Position numbers and translations under genes: made by a program
Shown: positions 45,177-53,958 of the stretch, piece by piece
Position numbering within the stretch: position 1 is the stretch's first letter
Layout of the letters: every line of letters begins with the position of its first letter
Notes under the pieces: model-generated
What the model saw: only the letters and a program-made list of their open reading frames with translations
Database searches by the model: none
What the model was told of the DNA's origin: nothing
Assembly (NCBI GenBank): GCA_963795485.1
Contig: CAWCIL010000034.1
Location: 1 to 64,000 of the forward strand
Length of the DNA stretch: 64,000 bases
Direction: 5' to 3'
DNA from: AP-15 sp963795485
GTDB taxonomy: Bacteria; Pseudomonadota; Alphaproteobacteria; ATCC43930; CGMCC-115725

Positions 45177-46999
45177 GCCGCTGCGACCCCGCCCAGATAG
45201 GCTTCCTGGACAAAGCTGTTGCGCTGGATCTCGGCGGGCGTGCCCTCGGCGAGGAGCGCCCCTTCGTGCAGCACCGTGATTCGCTCGGCCAATTCGAACA
45301 CCGAATCCATATCGTGGTCGATCACCACCAGGGTGCGGCCGCGGCCGAGCGACTTCAGCAGCTGCACGGTCTGCGTCCGCTCGTGCGGGCTCATGCCGGC
45401 GAGCGGCTCGTCGAGCAGCAACAGCGACGGCGAGGCGGCGAGCGCGAGCCCGATCTCCAGCCGCCGCTTTTCGCCGTAGGCGAGCGCCGCGACCGACACA
45501 TCGGCGCGCGCCGTCAGGCCGACGAGCGCGAGCGTGCTTTCCACCTGTGCGTCGAGCCCGGCGACGCGATCGAGCGGCCGCAGCAGGTCGAGGCGGAAGC
45601 CGCCGCGCCGCTCGGCAAGTGCCGCGATCACGACATTCTGGCGCACCGTCAGCCGGGCGAAGAGCTGGTTTACCTGATAACTCTTGGTCAGCCCGAGCTG
45701 GCACACCGCGGCCACATCCATGCCGGTGATGTCGCGGCCGTGAAAGATGATCCGCCCGGAGGTCGGCGGCAGCTCGCAGGTCAGCATCTTGAAGAACGTG
45801 GTCTTACCGGCGCCGTTGGGGCCGATGATCGCGCGCAGCTCGCCGGGCTCTACGGCGAAATCGATGTTGCGGTTGGCGACCAGACCGCCGAACGATTTGG
45901 TCAGCCCGCGCGCTTCGAGCGCCGGGCCGGAAAACGGATTCTCCCGGCGGCGGTGCTGCGGGCCGATACTGGCGAGTTCCGGCGCCGCGGCGGACGTCGG
46001 CGCCTCCTCCGGCGCCGGCGGGTTCGCGCGCGCGGTAAAATGCTGCGCCAGATCCTGCAGGCCGCCGATCAGCCCACGACGCAGGAAACACACCAGCAGC
46101 ACGAAAACCAGACCCAGCACCAGCTTCCAGGTGCTGCCGAGACCGACCACCCCTTGCAGGAAGTCGCGCAGATAGAGCCAGACCGCAGCGCCCAAGAGCG
46201 GCCCGAACAGGGTGCCGACGCCGCCGATCGCAGTCTGGATCACCAGCTGGCCGGAGGTGTCGAAGGTAAAGGCGTCGGGCGGCATGAAGCCCTGCAGCAC
46301 ACCTAAGAGACCGCCGGCGAACCCGGCATAGACCGCGCCGACCACAAACGCGGTCAGCTTGTAGAGGCCCACCCGATGGCCGACCGCGCGGGCCCGCAGC
46401 GGGTTGTCGCGGATCGCGGTCAGGATCGCGCCGACCGGCGAGCGCACGATGCGCAGCGCCACGACGATGCCGACGAAATAGCAGGCGGCAAGAAAGCCGT
46501 ACATCGACCAGTCGGTGCCGACGTGGTAGGCAAACGGGCCGAACTCAAACCTCGGGGTCGGCACGCCGGGCAGTCCGTTCTCGCCGCCGGTCCAGGCGGA
46601 GAGCGGCCCGTTCTCGGCGAAAAAGAACATCTCGGCGATCGCCACCGTGATCATCGCGAAGTAGATCCCGGTGCGCCGCAGGGCGACGACACCGACCGCG
46701 ACCCCGGCCAATGCCGCGCCGATGGCGCCGACGATCAGCGCTGCCACCACGCTCGACATCAGGTTGCTGGTCAAGAGATAGGCGGCAATGAAGCCGCCGG
46801 TGCCGTAGAAGGCCGACTGGCCGAACGACAACAGGCCGGTGTAGCCGAACAGAATGTCGAAGCCGATGCCGAACAGGCCCCAGACCAGGATCTGGTTGAG
46901 GGTGCCGGGTGCGAAGCCGAGATAGGGCAGGATAAAAGGTGCGGCGATCAGGCCCAGCGCCGTCAGCGCCTCGGTCAGCAGCGGGCGGCGGCGCGGCAT
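45173..46999 (-). CDS. Fused LivM permease-LivG ATPase of a branched-chain-type ABC importer
   Basis: A 608-residue fusion. Residues 1-315 are a LivM permease with eight or more membrane segments (LLTEALTALGLIAAPFILPY, GYTGLLSFGQSAFYGTGGF and the conserved AIRDNPLRARAVG). A linker with Pro/Glu/Ala (about 330-360) joins a LivG ATPase (ALEARGLTKSFGGLVANRN, Walker A GPNGAGKTT, LAYGEKRRLEIGLALAASP, LLLDEPLAGMSPHE). Fusion of these two subunits is known in some Alphaproteobacteria. Stop overlaps livF (GTGA). The gene starts 31 bases after livH. Confidence 0.93.
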   Translation of the reverse strand: MPRRRPLLTEALTALGLIAAPFILPYLGFAPGTLNQILVWGLFGIGFDILFGYTGLLSFGQSAFYGTGGFIAAYLLTSNLMSSVVAALIVGAIGAALAGVAVGVVALRRTGIYFAMITVAIAEMFFFAENGPLSAWTGGENGLPGVPTPRFEFGPFAYHVGTDWSMYGFLAACYFVGIVVALRIVRSPVGAILTAIRDNPLRARAVGHRVGLYKLTAFVVGAVYAGFAGGLLGVLQGFMPPDAFTFDTSGQLVIQTAIGGVGTLFGPLLGAAVWLYLRDFLQGVVGLGSTWKLVLGLVFVLLVCFLRRGLIGGLQDLAQHFTARANPPAPEEAPTSAAAPELASIGPQHRRRENPFSGPALEARGLTKSFGGLVANRNIDFAVEPGELRAIIGPNGAGKTTFFKMLTCELPPTSGRIIFHGRDITGMDVAAVCQLGLTKSYQVNQLFARLTVRQNVVIAALAERRGGFRLDLLRPLDRVAGLDAQVESTLALVGLTARADVSVAALAYGEKRRLEIGLALAASPSLLLLDEPLAGMSPHERTQTVQLLKSLGRGRTLVVIDHDMDSVFELAERITVLHEGALLAEGTPAEIQRNSFVQEAYLGGVAAA

Positions 47000-47030
47000 C
47001 GGACGATTGCGTTCAGTGCGGGGACCGCGC

Positions 47031-47906
47031 TCAGGCGCGGCCGCGCGCGCCGAGCAGGCCCTGCGGCCGCAACAGCAGCACCAAGGTCATCACCGCGAAC
47101 AGCATGACCTGCGAATAGCTCGGGTCCACCATCGAGGTCAGGCTGAGGATCTCGCCGGCGATCAGCCCGCCGAGCACGGCGCCGGGGAACGAGCCGACCC
47201 CGCCGATGACGACGACGACAAAGGTCTCGACCAGGATCGATTCGCCCATGTCGGGGGTCAGCGACACCACCGGCGCATTGACGATCCCGGCAAACCCGGC
47301 AGCCATCGCGCCGATGCCGAAGACCAGCATGAACACCCGGTAAACGTTGATGCCGAGCATGCCGACCATGGCCGAATCCTCGATCCCGGCGCGCACGATC
47401 ATGCCGAGCCGGGTGCGGTAGAGGACGACGTAGAGCACCGCGAGCGCCACTGCCGCGATCGCCAGCGCGACGATGCGATAAGTCGGATAGATCAGGAAGC
47501 CCAGCGACGTGACGCCGGCGGCCCAGGACGGTGGCGGAACCGTCAGCGACAGGCTGCCAAACCCGAGGCGCACCAGTTCGACGATGACGATGCCGATGCC
47601 GAAAGTGACCAGGATCTGGTCTTCCGCCGGGCGGCCATAGAACCGGCGGATCACCAAGAGCTCGATGGCCCCGCCGACCACGACCAGGAAGAGGGCGCCG
47701 GCGACGACCGCGACGACGAAGGACCCGGTCGCCTGGAACGCGAGCCAGCCGGCATAGCCGCCGAGCATGAACATCGCGCCATGCGCCAGGTTCAGCACAC
47801 CGAGCGTGCCATAGATGATGGTCAACCCGGAGGCGATCAATGCCAGGAGCGTGCCCGAAGCCAGCCCGTTGAACAATTGCCCGACGAAGTTCGGCCAGGT
47901 GATCAT
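47031..47906 (-). CDS. livH: Branched-chain-type ABC transporter permease LivH
   Basis: A 291-residue permease, eight predicted membrane segments. FNGLASGTLLALIASGLTIIYGTLGVLNLAHG at the start and VVIGGVGSFPGAVLGGLIAGEI near the end are diagnostic of LivH. It lies between the substrate-binding protein gene (77 bases upstream) and the LivM-LivG fusion (31 bases downstream), all on the minus strand. A weak or absent Shine-Dalgarno site precedes its ATG. Confidence 0.92.
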   Translation of the reverse strand: MITWPNFVGQLFNGLASGTLLALIASGLTIIYGTLGVLNLAHGAMFMLGGYAGWLAFQATGSFVVAVVAGALFLVVVGGAIELLVIRRFYGRPAEDQILVTFGIGIVIVELVRLGFGSLSLTVPPPSWAAGVTSLGFLIYPTYRIVALAIAAVALAVLYVVLYRTRLGMIVRAGIEDSAMVGMLGINVYRVFMLVFGIGAMAAGFAGIVNAPVVSLTPDMGESILVETFVVVVIGGVGSFPGAVLGGLIAGEILSLTSMVDPSYSQVMLFAVMTLVLLLRPQGLLGARGRA

Positions 47907-47983
47907 GCCGGAGCGCTGCTCTTAAAGGTTCTGCAAGTAAAGCAAAGAGGGTGAGCGGCGCTGATCCAAGCCGGTCGCGGCGT

Positions 47984-49321
47984 TCAGGTGTAAGGGCCGA
48001 GCTTGCAGTCGAACGCGCCCGGCGGCTGCATCAGACCGGCGCCCGGAACGATCTCCGTAACTTCCCAATAATCGTCGGGCGATTTCATGTCGGCCGGTTT
48101 TTTGCCGCGGACGATGATCACCGGGCGCACCAGCTGATGATCTTCGGCGCGGAAATAAACCTCGCCGACGGTGGATTGGACATGCTTGCCCGCTTCGTAG
48201 GCCTTGATCACTTCTGGCGGATAAAACGTGCCGGCGCGCTCCACTGCGTCCGCCCACATCGCCAGCTGCATATAAGAGTTATTGGCGCCCCAGTCGGGCT
48301 TGGAGCCATATTTCTTGTCGAACGCGGTGACGAACATCTTGGCCAATGGGTACTTGTCTTCGAGGGTCCACCAGAAATCGGTGGCGGCATAGACCCCGGC
48401 CATGATCTGCGGCCCGACTTGGTTGGTTAGGAACGGGATCTGGTAGGGGATCACCAGCTGCTGCTTGGGCAGGATGCCAAAGTGCTGCGCCTGCTCGATC
48501 GACAGCACGGCGTCATGCCCCCAATTGATGTTGAGCAGCACCTCGGCGCCCGAATTGGCGATGTTGAGCAGATACGAGCTATAGTCGGGGGCGCCCAACG
48601 GCGCCACCTGGTTGGTCACCGTGGTCCAGCCGCCCTGCTTGTTGAGGTAGTCCTCCATCGAATGCTGGACGGTGTGGCCATAGGTGTAATCCGGCGTCAG
48701 ATAGGCCGCCTTTTTGTTTCTGCCGAGCGATTTGATCAGCACCGGCGAAAGCGCCGCCGCGGCCGTCTGCCCGTAAAAGCACTGGCGGAAGGCGTAGCGT
48801 GAACAGTCCTTGCCGGTGGTGTCGTTGGAGCCGGAGACGCCGACCGCGTAGAGCACCTTCTCGCGCTGTGCGAGCTTGTTCAGCGCCACCGCCACCGAGC
48901 TGGAGCTGGCGCCGGCCATCAGGATCGCCTTGTTCTCGCTGATGAACCGCGACTGCTCCTGCACCGCGGTGTTCGGCTTGGCCTCGGAATCGGCGACGCC
49001 GTACTTGACCTCCTTGCCGAGCACGCCCTTCGTCGTCTTCGGCGAAATCATCCTGATCAGCGGATCGCCGCTGTTGATGTGCTCGACCGCGAGCTGCAAG
49101 CCCTTCAATTCGCCCTCGCCCTGAACGGCATAGGTGCCGGTGCGCGGCACGGTGATGCCGATGAACACCGACGAGCCCGACGAACCCGCCGGCCAGGTCC
49201 CGAGCGGCGGATAATTTTCAGCTGCGCGCGCGCTCCGCAGCAGCGCCGCGCCGGCCAGCAAGCTGCCGCCCGACCTCAGCAGGGTGCGCCGAGTTGGCTT
49301 GGCGAGATCGAACGGCTCCAT
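47984..49321 (-). CDS. Substrate-binding protein of the Liv-type importer (Tat signal)
   Basis: A 445-residue periplasmic ligand-binding protein of the leucine/amide (LivJ/AmiC-like) type. It has a Tat-like signal (PTRRTLLRSGGSLLAGAALL, cleavage near ARAA), SSGSSVFIGITVPRTGTYAV, GELKGLQLAVEHINSG and GVADSEAKPNTAVQEQSRFI. ATG 49321 with GGAG 9 bases upstream is used; the longer frame adds 21 non-signal residues. It is the first gene of the importer operon. Ligand not predictable; similar proteins bind branched-chain amino acids, urea or short amides. Confidence 0.9.
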   Translation of the reverse strand: MEPFDLAKPTRRTLLRSGGSLLAGAALLRSARAAENYPPLGTWPAGSSGSSVFIGITVPRTGTYAVQGEGELKGLQLAVEHINSGDPLIRMISPKTTKGVLGKEVKYGVADSEAKPNTAVQEQSRFISENKAILMAGASSSSVAVALNKLAQREKVLYAVGVSGSNDTTGKDCSRYAFRQCFYGQTAAAALSPVLIKSLGRNKKAAYLTPDYTYGHTVQHSMEDYLNKQGGWTTVTNQVAPLGAPDYSSYLLNIANSGAEVLLNINWGHDAVLSIEQAQHFGILPKQQLVIPYQIPFLTNQVGPQIMAGVYAATDFWWTLEDKYPLAKMFVTAFDKKYGSKPDWGANNSYMQLAMWADAVERAGTFYPPEVIKAYEAGKHVQSTVGEVYFRAEDHQLVRPVIIVRGKKPADMKSPDDYWEVTEIVPGAGLMQPPGAFDCKLGPYT

Positions 49322-49552
49322 GACGTGTTTCTCCTGCACCGGGCGATTATCCGCGGGTCCGGGTCCAACCTGCGCGACGAGCACAACCGGGCCGTTTCGA
49401 CGCAGGCGGACGTCCTCCCGCCACCCCGCGGCGATTAAGCGCGCTCGGTAAGCTCAAAGCCGCGCGACGTTAATTTGCCGTTCCGCGGCTGGCAAGGCCG
49501 TCGTGCGGCCGCTGTCCAGGCGGCTATCGGCTTTTTCTTTGCGCGGCTCCGG

Positions 49553-50707
49553 TCAGCGCGCCAGAGCCAAGACCAGGCGTGCGGCGCCGGCGGCGATCCG
49601 CGCCACGGCGCCGGTATCGACCGCGTGCGGCCAGCGGTCCTGCGGCAGGTGGAACAACGGATTGCTGCCGACCAGGGTCAGGTAACGACCGCCGGCGCGA
49701 TGGATGTCGCGGGTCTCGCCGCTGGGCACCAGGGTCCTCGGCATGATCCGGTCCGGGCCGCGTCCGGCGCGGATCAATTCCGCCGCGGCCAGCGCCGCCA
49801 GATCTTCGCTCGCCGACTGCACGAAAAGCTCGCCAGTGACAGCGCCGATATTGGCGCCGAAATGGACCCACACCGCGCCCCCTTCAACCGCCGGCTGCTG
49901 CCAGCCGGGACGGCCGGCCACGAACGCATCGAGGCCGAGATGGCCGAGCTCGTGGCCGCTGTTGGCGGTGAAGAGCACATCGCTGGCGGGCGGTGCTGCG
50001 ACGAGGGCGCGCAGCGCTTCGAGCCAGCACACGATGCCCCCACCGCGCTCGGCGGTCGATTGCCACCACGAGCTGCGCGGCGTCATGACCACGAGCGGCG
50101 GCCGCCTGCGGTCCCGGCCTGGAAACGTGGCCATAAGGTTGCGCGCGCGGGTCGGGGTCCGCCGGCTGTCGGCGACCAATCGCGCCGAGGCGCCGCGCGC
50201 GGCGGCTGCGACGACCCTTTCGCGCGCCTCGCTCGGGAGATGAATTGCCGGCGCGCCATAGGGGGTGCGAAAACGCTCGGCGTTCAACAGCCCGAGACCG
50301 GGCTGTGCACCCTTGCAGACGATCGCCAGGCCGCGATGTTTCGCCTCGCGCCGCAGCTTCTCGTAATCGGGCGTGTAGACGATGCCGGGCGCGAGCTCGG
50401 CGAAAGCGATGGCGGCCGTGCCCTCGACCGGCCCGATCGGTCCGGTAACCCCGTCGGGCGTGGTCGCGGGCGCGTCGAAAACCGGCACGCCGGGAATGCG
50501 CGCGCCATCGATCTCCAGATAGGCGGCGACCGGGTCGAGGCGGTCGAGCGTAAATTCCTCGAAAACGGGCGTAGCGCCGAGCCTGGTCGCCTCGCCCATC
50601 AGCCAGTCGGCGCCGGCCTGGTCGCCGGCCGTCGCAGTCCGGTGAATGCCTTGCGCGTCCCACGCGGCGAGCCATTCGGCCGCACGAGCCTCTCCATCGT
50701 CGCGCAT
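49553..50707 (-). CDS. M28-family peptidase-like protein
   Basis: A 384-residue protein that I assign to the M28 zinc peptidase group, weakly. TATAGDQAGADWLMGEATRLGA at the start is shared with M28/PA-domain proteins, RAPA-like insertions follow, and FTANSGHELGHLGLDAFVA has the HE motif seen in the family. A second metal-binding region may be WVHFGANIGAV. ATG 50707 with GGAGG 6 bases upstream is used. It has no signal peptide, so is likely cytoplasmic. Function within amino acid recycling is inference. Confidence 0.7.
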   Translation of the reverse strand: MRDDGEARAAEWLAAWDAQGIHRTATAGDQAGADWLMGEATRLGATPVFEEFTLDRLDPVAAYLEIDGARIPGVPVFDAPATTPDGVTGPIGPVEGTAAIAFAELAPGIVYTPDYEKLRREAKHRGLAIVCKGAQPGLGLLNAERFRTPYGAPAIHLPSEARERVVAAAARGASARLVADSRRTPTRARNLMATFPGRDRRRPPLVVMTPRSSWWQSTAERGGGIVCWLEALRALVAAPPASDVLFTANSGHELGHLGLDAFVAGRPGWQQPAVEGGAVWVHFGANIGAVTGELFVQSASEDLAALAAAELIRAGRGPDRIMPRTLVPSGETRDIHRAGGRYLTLVGSNPLFHLPQDRWPHAVDTGAVARIAAGAARLVLALAR

Positions 50708-50751
50708 TTGCCGCCTCCGGCACCATTCAATCAATTTCCGTTCGGCTTCAC

Positions 50752-50841
50752 CCCCTCACCGAGCTTTAGGTAAGGCTCGGCTGGGCCTCGCCAACCCTGC
50801 GCGACCCTCTCCCCCAATGGAGGAAAGCGAAGGGTGAGGGG
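50752..50841. repeat. CCCTCACC/GGTGAGGG palindromic element (90 bp)
   Basis: Outer arms CCCCTCACC at 50752-50760 and GGTGAGGGG at 50833-50841, with an inner stem CCGAGC/GCTCGG (50759-50764 and 50775-50780) and a CCCTCTCCCCC segment. It lies between the divergent peptidase and SDR genes. The arms match the shorter copy at 37185-37240. A REP-like intergenic repeat is likely. Confidence 0.6.
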
Positions 50842-50947
50842 TTGCCCGTGTCCGATGCAACCTGACAGAAACCCGCCAGCTGGGCACGATATCGGCTGCC
50901 GCTCGGCGGCGCTATGCTGGCCGACCGATCGGGATCGGGAGGAGAGG

Positions 50948-51716
50948 ATGGCCGGGTTGCTCGAGGGGAAAGCGGCGCTGATCACCGGCGGGGGCGGCGG
51001 GATCGGGCGCGCGACGGCGCTGGCCTTCGCCCGCGAGGGGGCGCGGCTCGCGGTCGCCGACATCGCGGCCGAGGCGGTGCTGGAAACCGTCGCCTTGGTC
51101 AACGCAGCGGGCGGGCAAGCGATATCGTTTTCCGGCGAGGTGACGCGCAACGCCGAGGTCGAATCGATGGTCGAGGGCGTCGTTGCCGCCTATGGCCGGC
51201 TCGACTGCGCCTTCAACAATGCCGGGATCGCCGGCTGGCACGTCGAGGCCGCCGGCCAAAAGACCGCGGAATGGTCCGAGGCAGCCTTCGACCGGATGAT
51301 CGCCGTCAACCTGAAGGGCGTATGGCTGTGCATGAAGCACGAGCTCTTGCAGATGCAGGCTCAGGGCGGCGGCGCCATCGTCAACACCGCCTCGATCGCC
51401 GGGCTCGCGGGGCTGCCGACCTCGTCCGCCTATGTCGCGGCCAAGCACGGGGTCGTCGGGCTGACCAAGACCGCGGCGCTCGAATACGCCGAAGCCGGAA
51501 TCCGAGTGAATGCGGTCTGTCCGGGCTATATCAAGACGCCGATGACCGAAGAAACGATGCGGCGGCGCGGCGCCGCGATCCTGGCGCAGACCCCGCTCAA
51601 GCCGCATGGGCAGCCCGGAAGAGATCGCCGAGATGGTGGTTTGGCTGTGCTCGGACCGCGCGAGCTTCGCGACCGGCGCCGCCTATAACGTCGATGGCGG
51701 CTGGATGGCGATGTGA
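50948..51716 (+). CDS. Short-chain dehydrogenase/reductase, frameshifted
   Basis: Classical SDR, restored length 255 residues. TGGGGGIGRATALAFAREGA is the nucleotide motif, DCAFNNAGIAG the NAG motif, and SAYVAAKHGVVGLTK contains the catalytic Tyr and Lys. AVCPGYIKTPM precedes the break. One extra base at 51602-51603 separates QTPLK from RMGSPEEIAEMVVWLCSD, after which VDGGWMAM ends at TGA 51716. ATG 50948 follows GGGAGGAGAGG. It is a typical cyclopentanol/glucose dehydrogenase-like SDR of unknown substrate. Confidence 0.9.
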
Positions 51717-51771
51717 CGCAAGGAGCCGAGGGTTGTCGGCGCCGCGAGCGAGGCAGCGCCGACCCGGAGAC

Positions 51772-52200
51772 CTATTCGGCCGCTTCGGCCGGTTCCCGCT
51801 GGGCCGGGAGCGGCTCGGTGCCGGTCCAGGGGTGCTCGGCCACGTCGAACAGGATGCCTTCGGGGCCGTAGAACTTGACCTCGAAGCCGCCGACGCGCTC
51901 GGCCTCGCTCTGGTCCATGTAATGCTTGCCGCCGAGGCCTTCGAGCTTCTTGGCAGCCGCGCCGACATCATCGACCAATACCCCAAAATGATGCAGGCCG
52001 GTATAGTCGAGGCCTCGGCCCAGCTGGTCGGTCTTGAACCGCAGGATCGCCAAGTCGATGGTGCCGTCGCTCAGGTGATAGCCGTAGGCGAGCGGCCCGT
52101 CGCTCTTGCGCACTTCCTTAAAGTCGAAGGCTTTCTTGTAGAACTCGGCCATCGCGTCGGGATCTTGCGCGGCGATCGCGATGTGGCGCAGCTTGGGCAT
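51772..52200 (-). CDS. VOC-superfamily protein, paralog of the one at 6060
   Basis: A 142-residue VOC protein. It shares the block PKLRHIAIAAQDPDAMAEFY with the gene at 6060-6485, as well as LSDGT, HHFGVLVDDV and GPEGILFDVAEHPW. AGGAGA lies 6 bases before ATG 52200. Like its paralog it may bind a metal through the start His and the HH pair. Reaction unknown. It is divergent from modA. Confidence 0.9.
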   Translation of the reverse strand: MPKLRHIAIAAQDPDAMAEFYKKAFDFKEVRKSDGPLAYGYHLSDGTIDLAILRFKTDQLGRGLDYTGLHHFGVLVDDVGAAAKKLEGLGGKHYMDQSEAERVGGFEVKFYGPEGILFDVAEHPWTGTEPLPAQREPAEAAE

Positions 52201-52297
52201 GTCTGTCTCCTTTTTTTGCCGATGCCTCTGATCGAGAGGAGCGTTGTAAACTGGCCGGATAATGCTCCTAGTCGGGCCGGCAGCGAAAGAGGGGACC

Positions 52298-53110
52298 ATG
52301 AGGGCGACGGCGAATTTGTCCGTTCCGCGATCCCGGATGTGGCGATGCGGCTTCATTGCGGTTGCCGCGAGCTTGGCGCTGATCCTGTCTGGCGCTCCGG
52401 CCCTGGCGCAGAGCCGCGGCGTGCTGGTATTTGCCGCCGCCAGCCTCAAGAATGCATTCGACGCCATCGACGCCAGCTATCAGCGGGAAACCGGAAAGCA
52501 CGTCACCGTGTCGCTGGCGGCGAGCTCGACGCTCGCCAAGCAGATCGCGAACGGCGCGCCGGCCGACATCTTCATCTCGGCCGATCTCGCCTGGATGGAC
52601 TACCTGGCCAAGAAGAACCTGATCAAGCCCGCCACGCGCAAGAACCTGCTCGGCAACGAATTGGTGCTGATCGCGCCAAAGGGCAGCGCCGTGCGGGTCG
52701 AGATAGAGCCGGGCTTTCCGCTCGCCAGGCTGCTCGGCGGCGGCCGGCTGGCGATGGCCGACACCAGTGCTGTCCCGGCTGGCATTTACGGCAAGGCGGC
52801 ACTCGAAAAGCTCGGCGTCTGGGCGTCGGTTGAAAGCCGCATCGCGCAGGCCGAGAACGTGCGGGCGGCGCTGGCGCTGGTGGCGCTTGGCGAGGCGCCG
52901 CTCGGCATCGTCTACCGGACCGACGCGGCGGTCGAGCCGAATGTCCGGGTTGTCGGGGTGTTTCCGGACGACACCCATCCGCCGATCATCTATCCGGTGG
53001 CGTTGACCGCCGCTGCCGCGAACCCGGACGCCGCCGGTTTTCTCGAATATCTCGAATCGCCCAAGGCCGCTGCCCTGTTCGAGAAGCAGGGCTTTAGGGT
53101 TCTCAAATAG
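52298..53110 (+). CDS. modA: Molybdate ABC transporter substrate-binding protein ModA
   Basis: A 270-residue periplasmic molybdate/tungstate-binding protein. A signal peptide ends ALA|Q near residue 37. LVFAAASLKNAFDAIDASYQ, VSLAASSTLAKQIANGAPAD and GIYGKAALEKLG are family-specific oxyanion-binding blocks; LGEAPLGIVYRTDA follows. GAGGGG precedes ATG 52298. modB and modC follow on the same strand. Molybdate is needed by the CoxL-like enzyme. Confidence 0.93.
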   Translation: MRATANLSVPRSRMWRCGFIAVAASLALILSGAPALAQSRGVLVFAAASLKNAFDAIDASYQRETGKHVTVSLAASSTLAKQIANGAPADIFISADLAWMDYLAKKNLIKPATRKNLLGNELVLIAPKGSAVRVEIEPGFPLARLLGGGRLAMADTSAVPAGIYGKAALEKLGVWASVESRIAQAENVRAALALVALGEAPLGIVYRTDAAVEPNVRVVGVFPDDTHPPIIYPVALTAAAANPDAAGFLEYLESPKAAALFEKQGFRVLK

Positions 53111-53139
53111 GCCGTGGCGACGGCCTTGTACAAACGGGC

Positions 53140-53191
53140 CGTCATTCCGGGGCACCTCCGCAGGCCGCGCTGCCGGCGCCCGGGAATGACG
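53140..53191. repeat. CGTCATTCC/GGAATGACG palindrome (52 bp) between modA and modB
   Basis: CGTCATTCC at 53140-53148 and GGAATGACG at 53183-53191, with GGGGC/GCCC inner arms. A related half is at 23512. It resembles a common short repeat of proteobacterial intergenic regions. It separates modA from modB by 137 bases and may fold in the mRNA. Confidence 0.55.
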
Positions 53192-53247
53192 ATTTGCGCA
53201 AACCCGGTCGGGACGCGCGCCCTGCGGCGGCCGATCGTCGCGACCGC

Positions 53248-53958
53248 GTGACCTGGTCGTCGCTCACGGATTTCGCCCCGGCCGAGCTGGTCGCGATCCG
53301 CCTCAGCCTCAAGGTCGCGGCCTGGGCGGTGGTGTCGAGCTTGCCATTGGGCGTGCTGACCGCGATGGCGCTTGCCCGCGGCCGGTTCTGGGGCCGGGAA
53401 ATCCTTGACGTGGCGGTTCACCTGCCGCTCATTCTGCCGCCCGTCGTGACCGGCTATTTCCTGCTGCTGCTGTTCGGCCGAAACGGGCCGCTCGGCCGGA
53501 TGTTGTTCGAAACGACCGGGTTCGTGTTCGCCTTCCGCTGGACCGGGGCGGCCTTGGCTTCGGCGGTAATGGCCTTTCCGCTAATGGTGAGCGCCATCCG
53601 CCTCTCGGTCGACGCCGTCGACCGGCGCCTCGAGGAGGCCGCTGGGACGCTGGGCGCCGGGCCGCTGTGGATCTTTCTGAGCGTGACCTTGCCGCTGATC
53701 CTGCCGGGCATCGTCGCCGGATCGATCCTCGCCTTCGCGCGCAGCCTCGGCGAGTTCGGCGCGACCATCACCTTCGTCTCGAACATTCCGGGCGAAACCC
53801 AGACGCTGCCGATCGCGATCTATACCTTCACCCAGGTCCCGGGCGGCGACGCCGGCGCGCTGCGGCTGACCCTCGTCGCAGTTGCGATATCGACGGCGGC
53901 ACTCTTTTTGTCCGGGCTTGTCGGGCGCCGCGTCGCCCGCCGCGTGGCCGGGCTGTGA
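53248..53958 (+). CDS. modB: Molybdate ABC transporter permease ModB
   Basis: A 236-residue permease with five predicted membrane segments. It starts with IRLSLKVAAWAVVSSLPLGV, has LPLILPPVVTGYFLLLLFGR, and the EAA-like LEEAAGTLGAGPLWIFLSVTLPL coupling segment for ModC; SLGEFGATITFVSNIPGETQ is diagnostic of ModB. GTG 53248 is the likely start. Its stop overlaps modC's GTG (GTGA). Confidence 0.93.
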   Translation: MTWSSLTDFAPAELVAIRLSLKVAAWAVVSSLPLGVLTAMALARGRFWGREILDVAVHLPLILPPVVTGYFLLLLFGRNGPLGRMLFETTGFVFAFRWTGAALASAVMAFPLMVSAIRLSVDAVDRRLEEAAGTLGAGPLWIFLSVTLPLILPGIVAGSILAFARSLGEFGATITFVSNIPGETQTLPIAIYTFTQVPGGDAGALRLTLVAVAISTAALFLSGLVGRRVARRVAGL

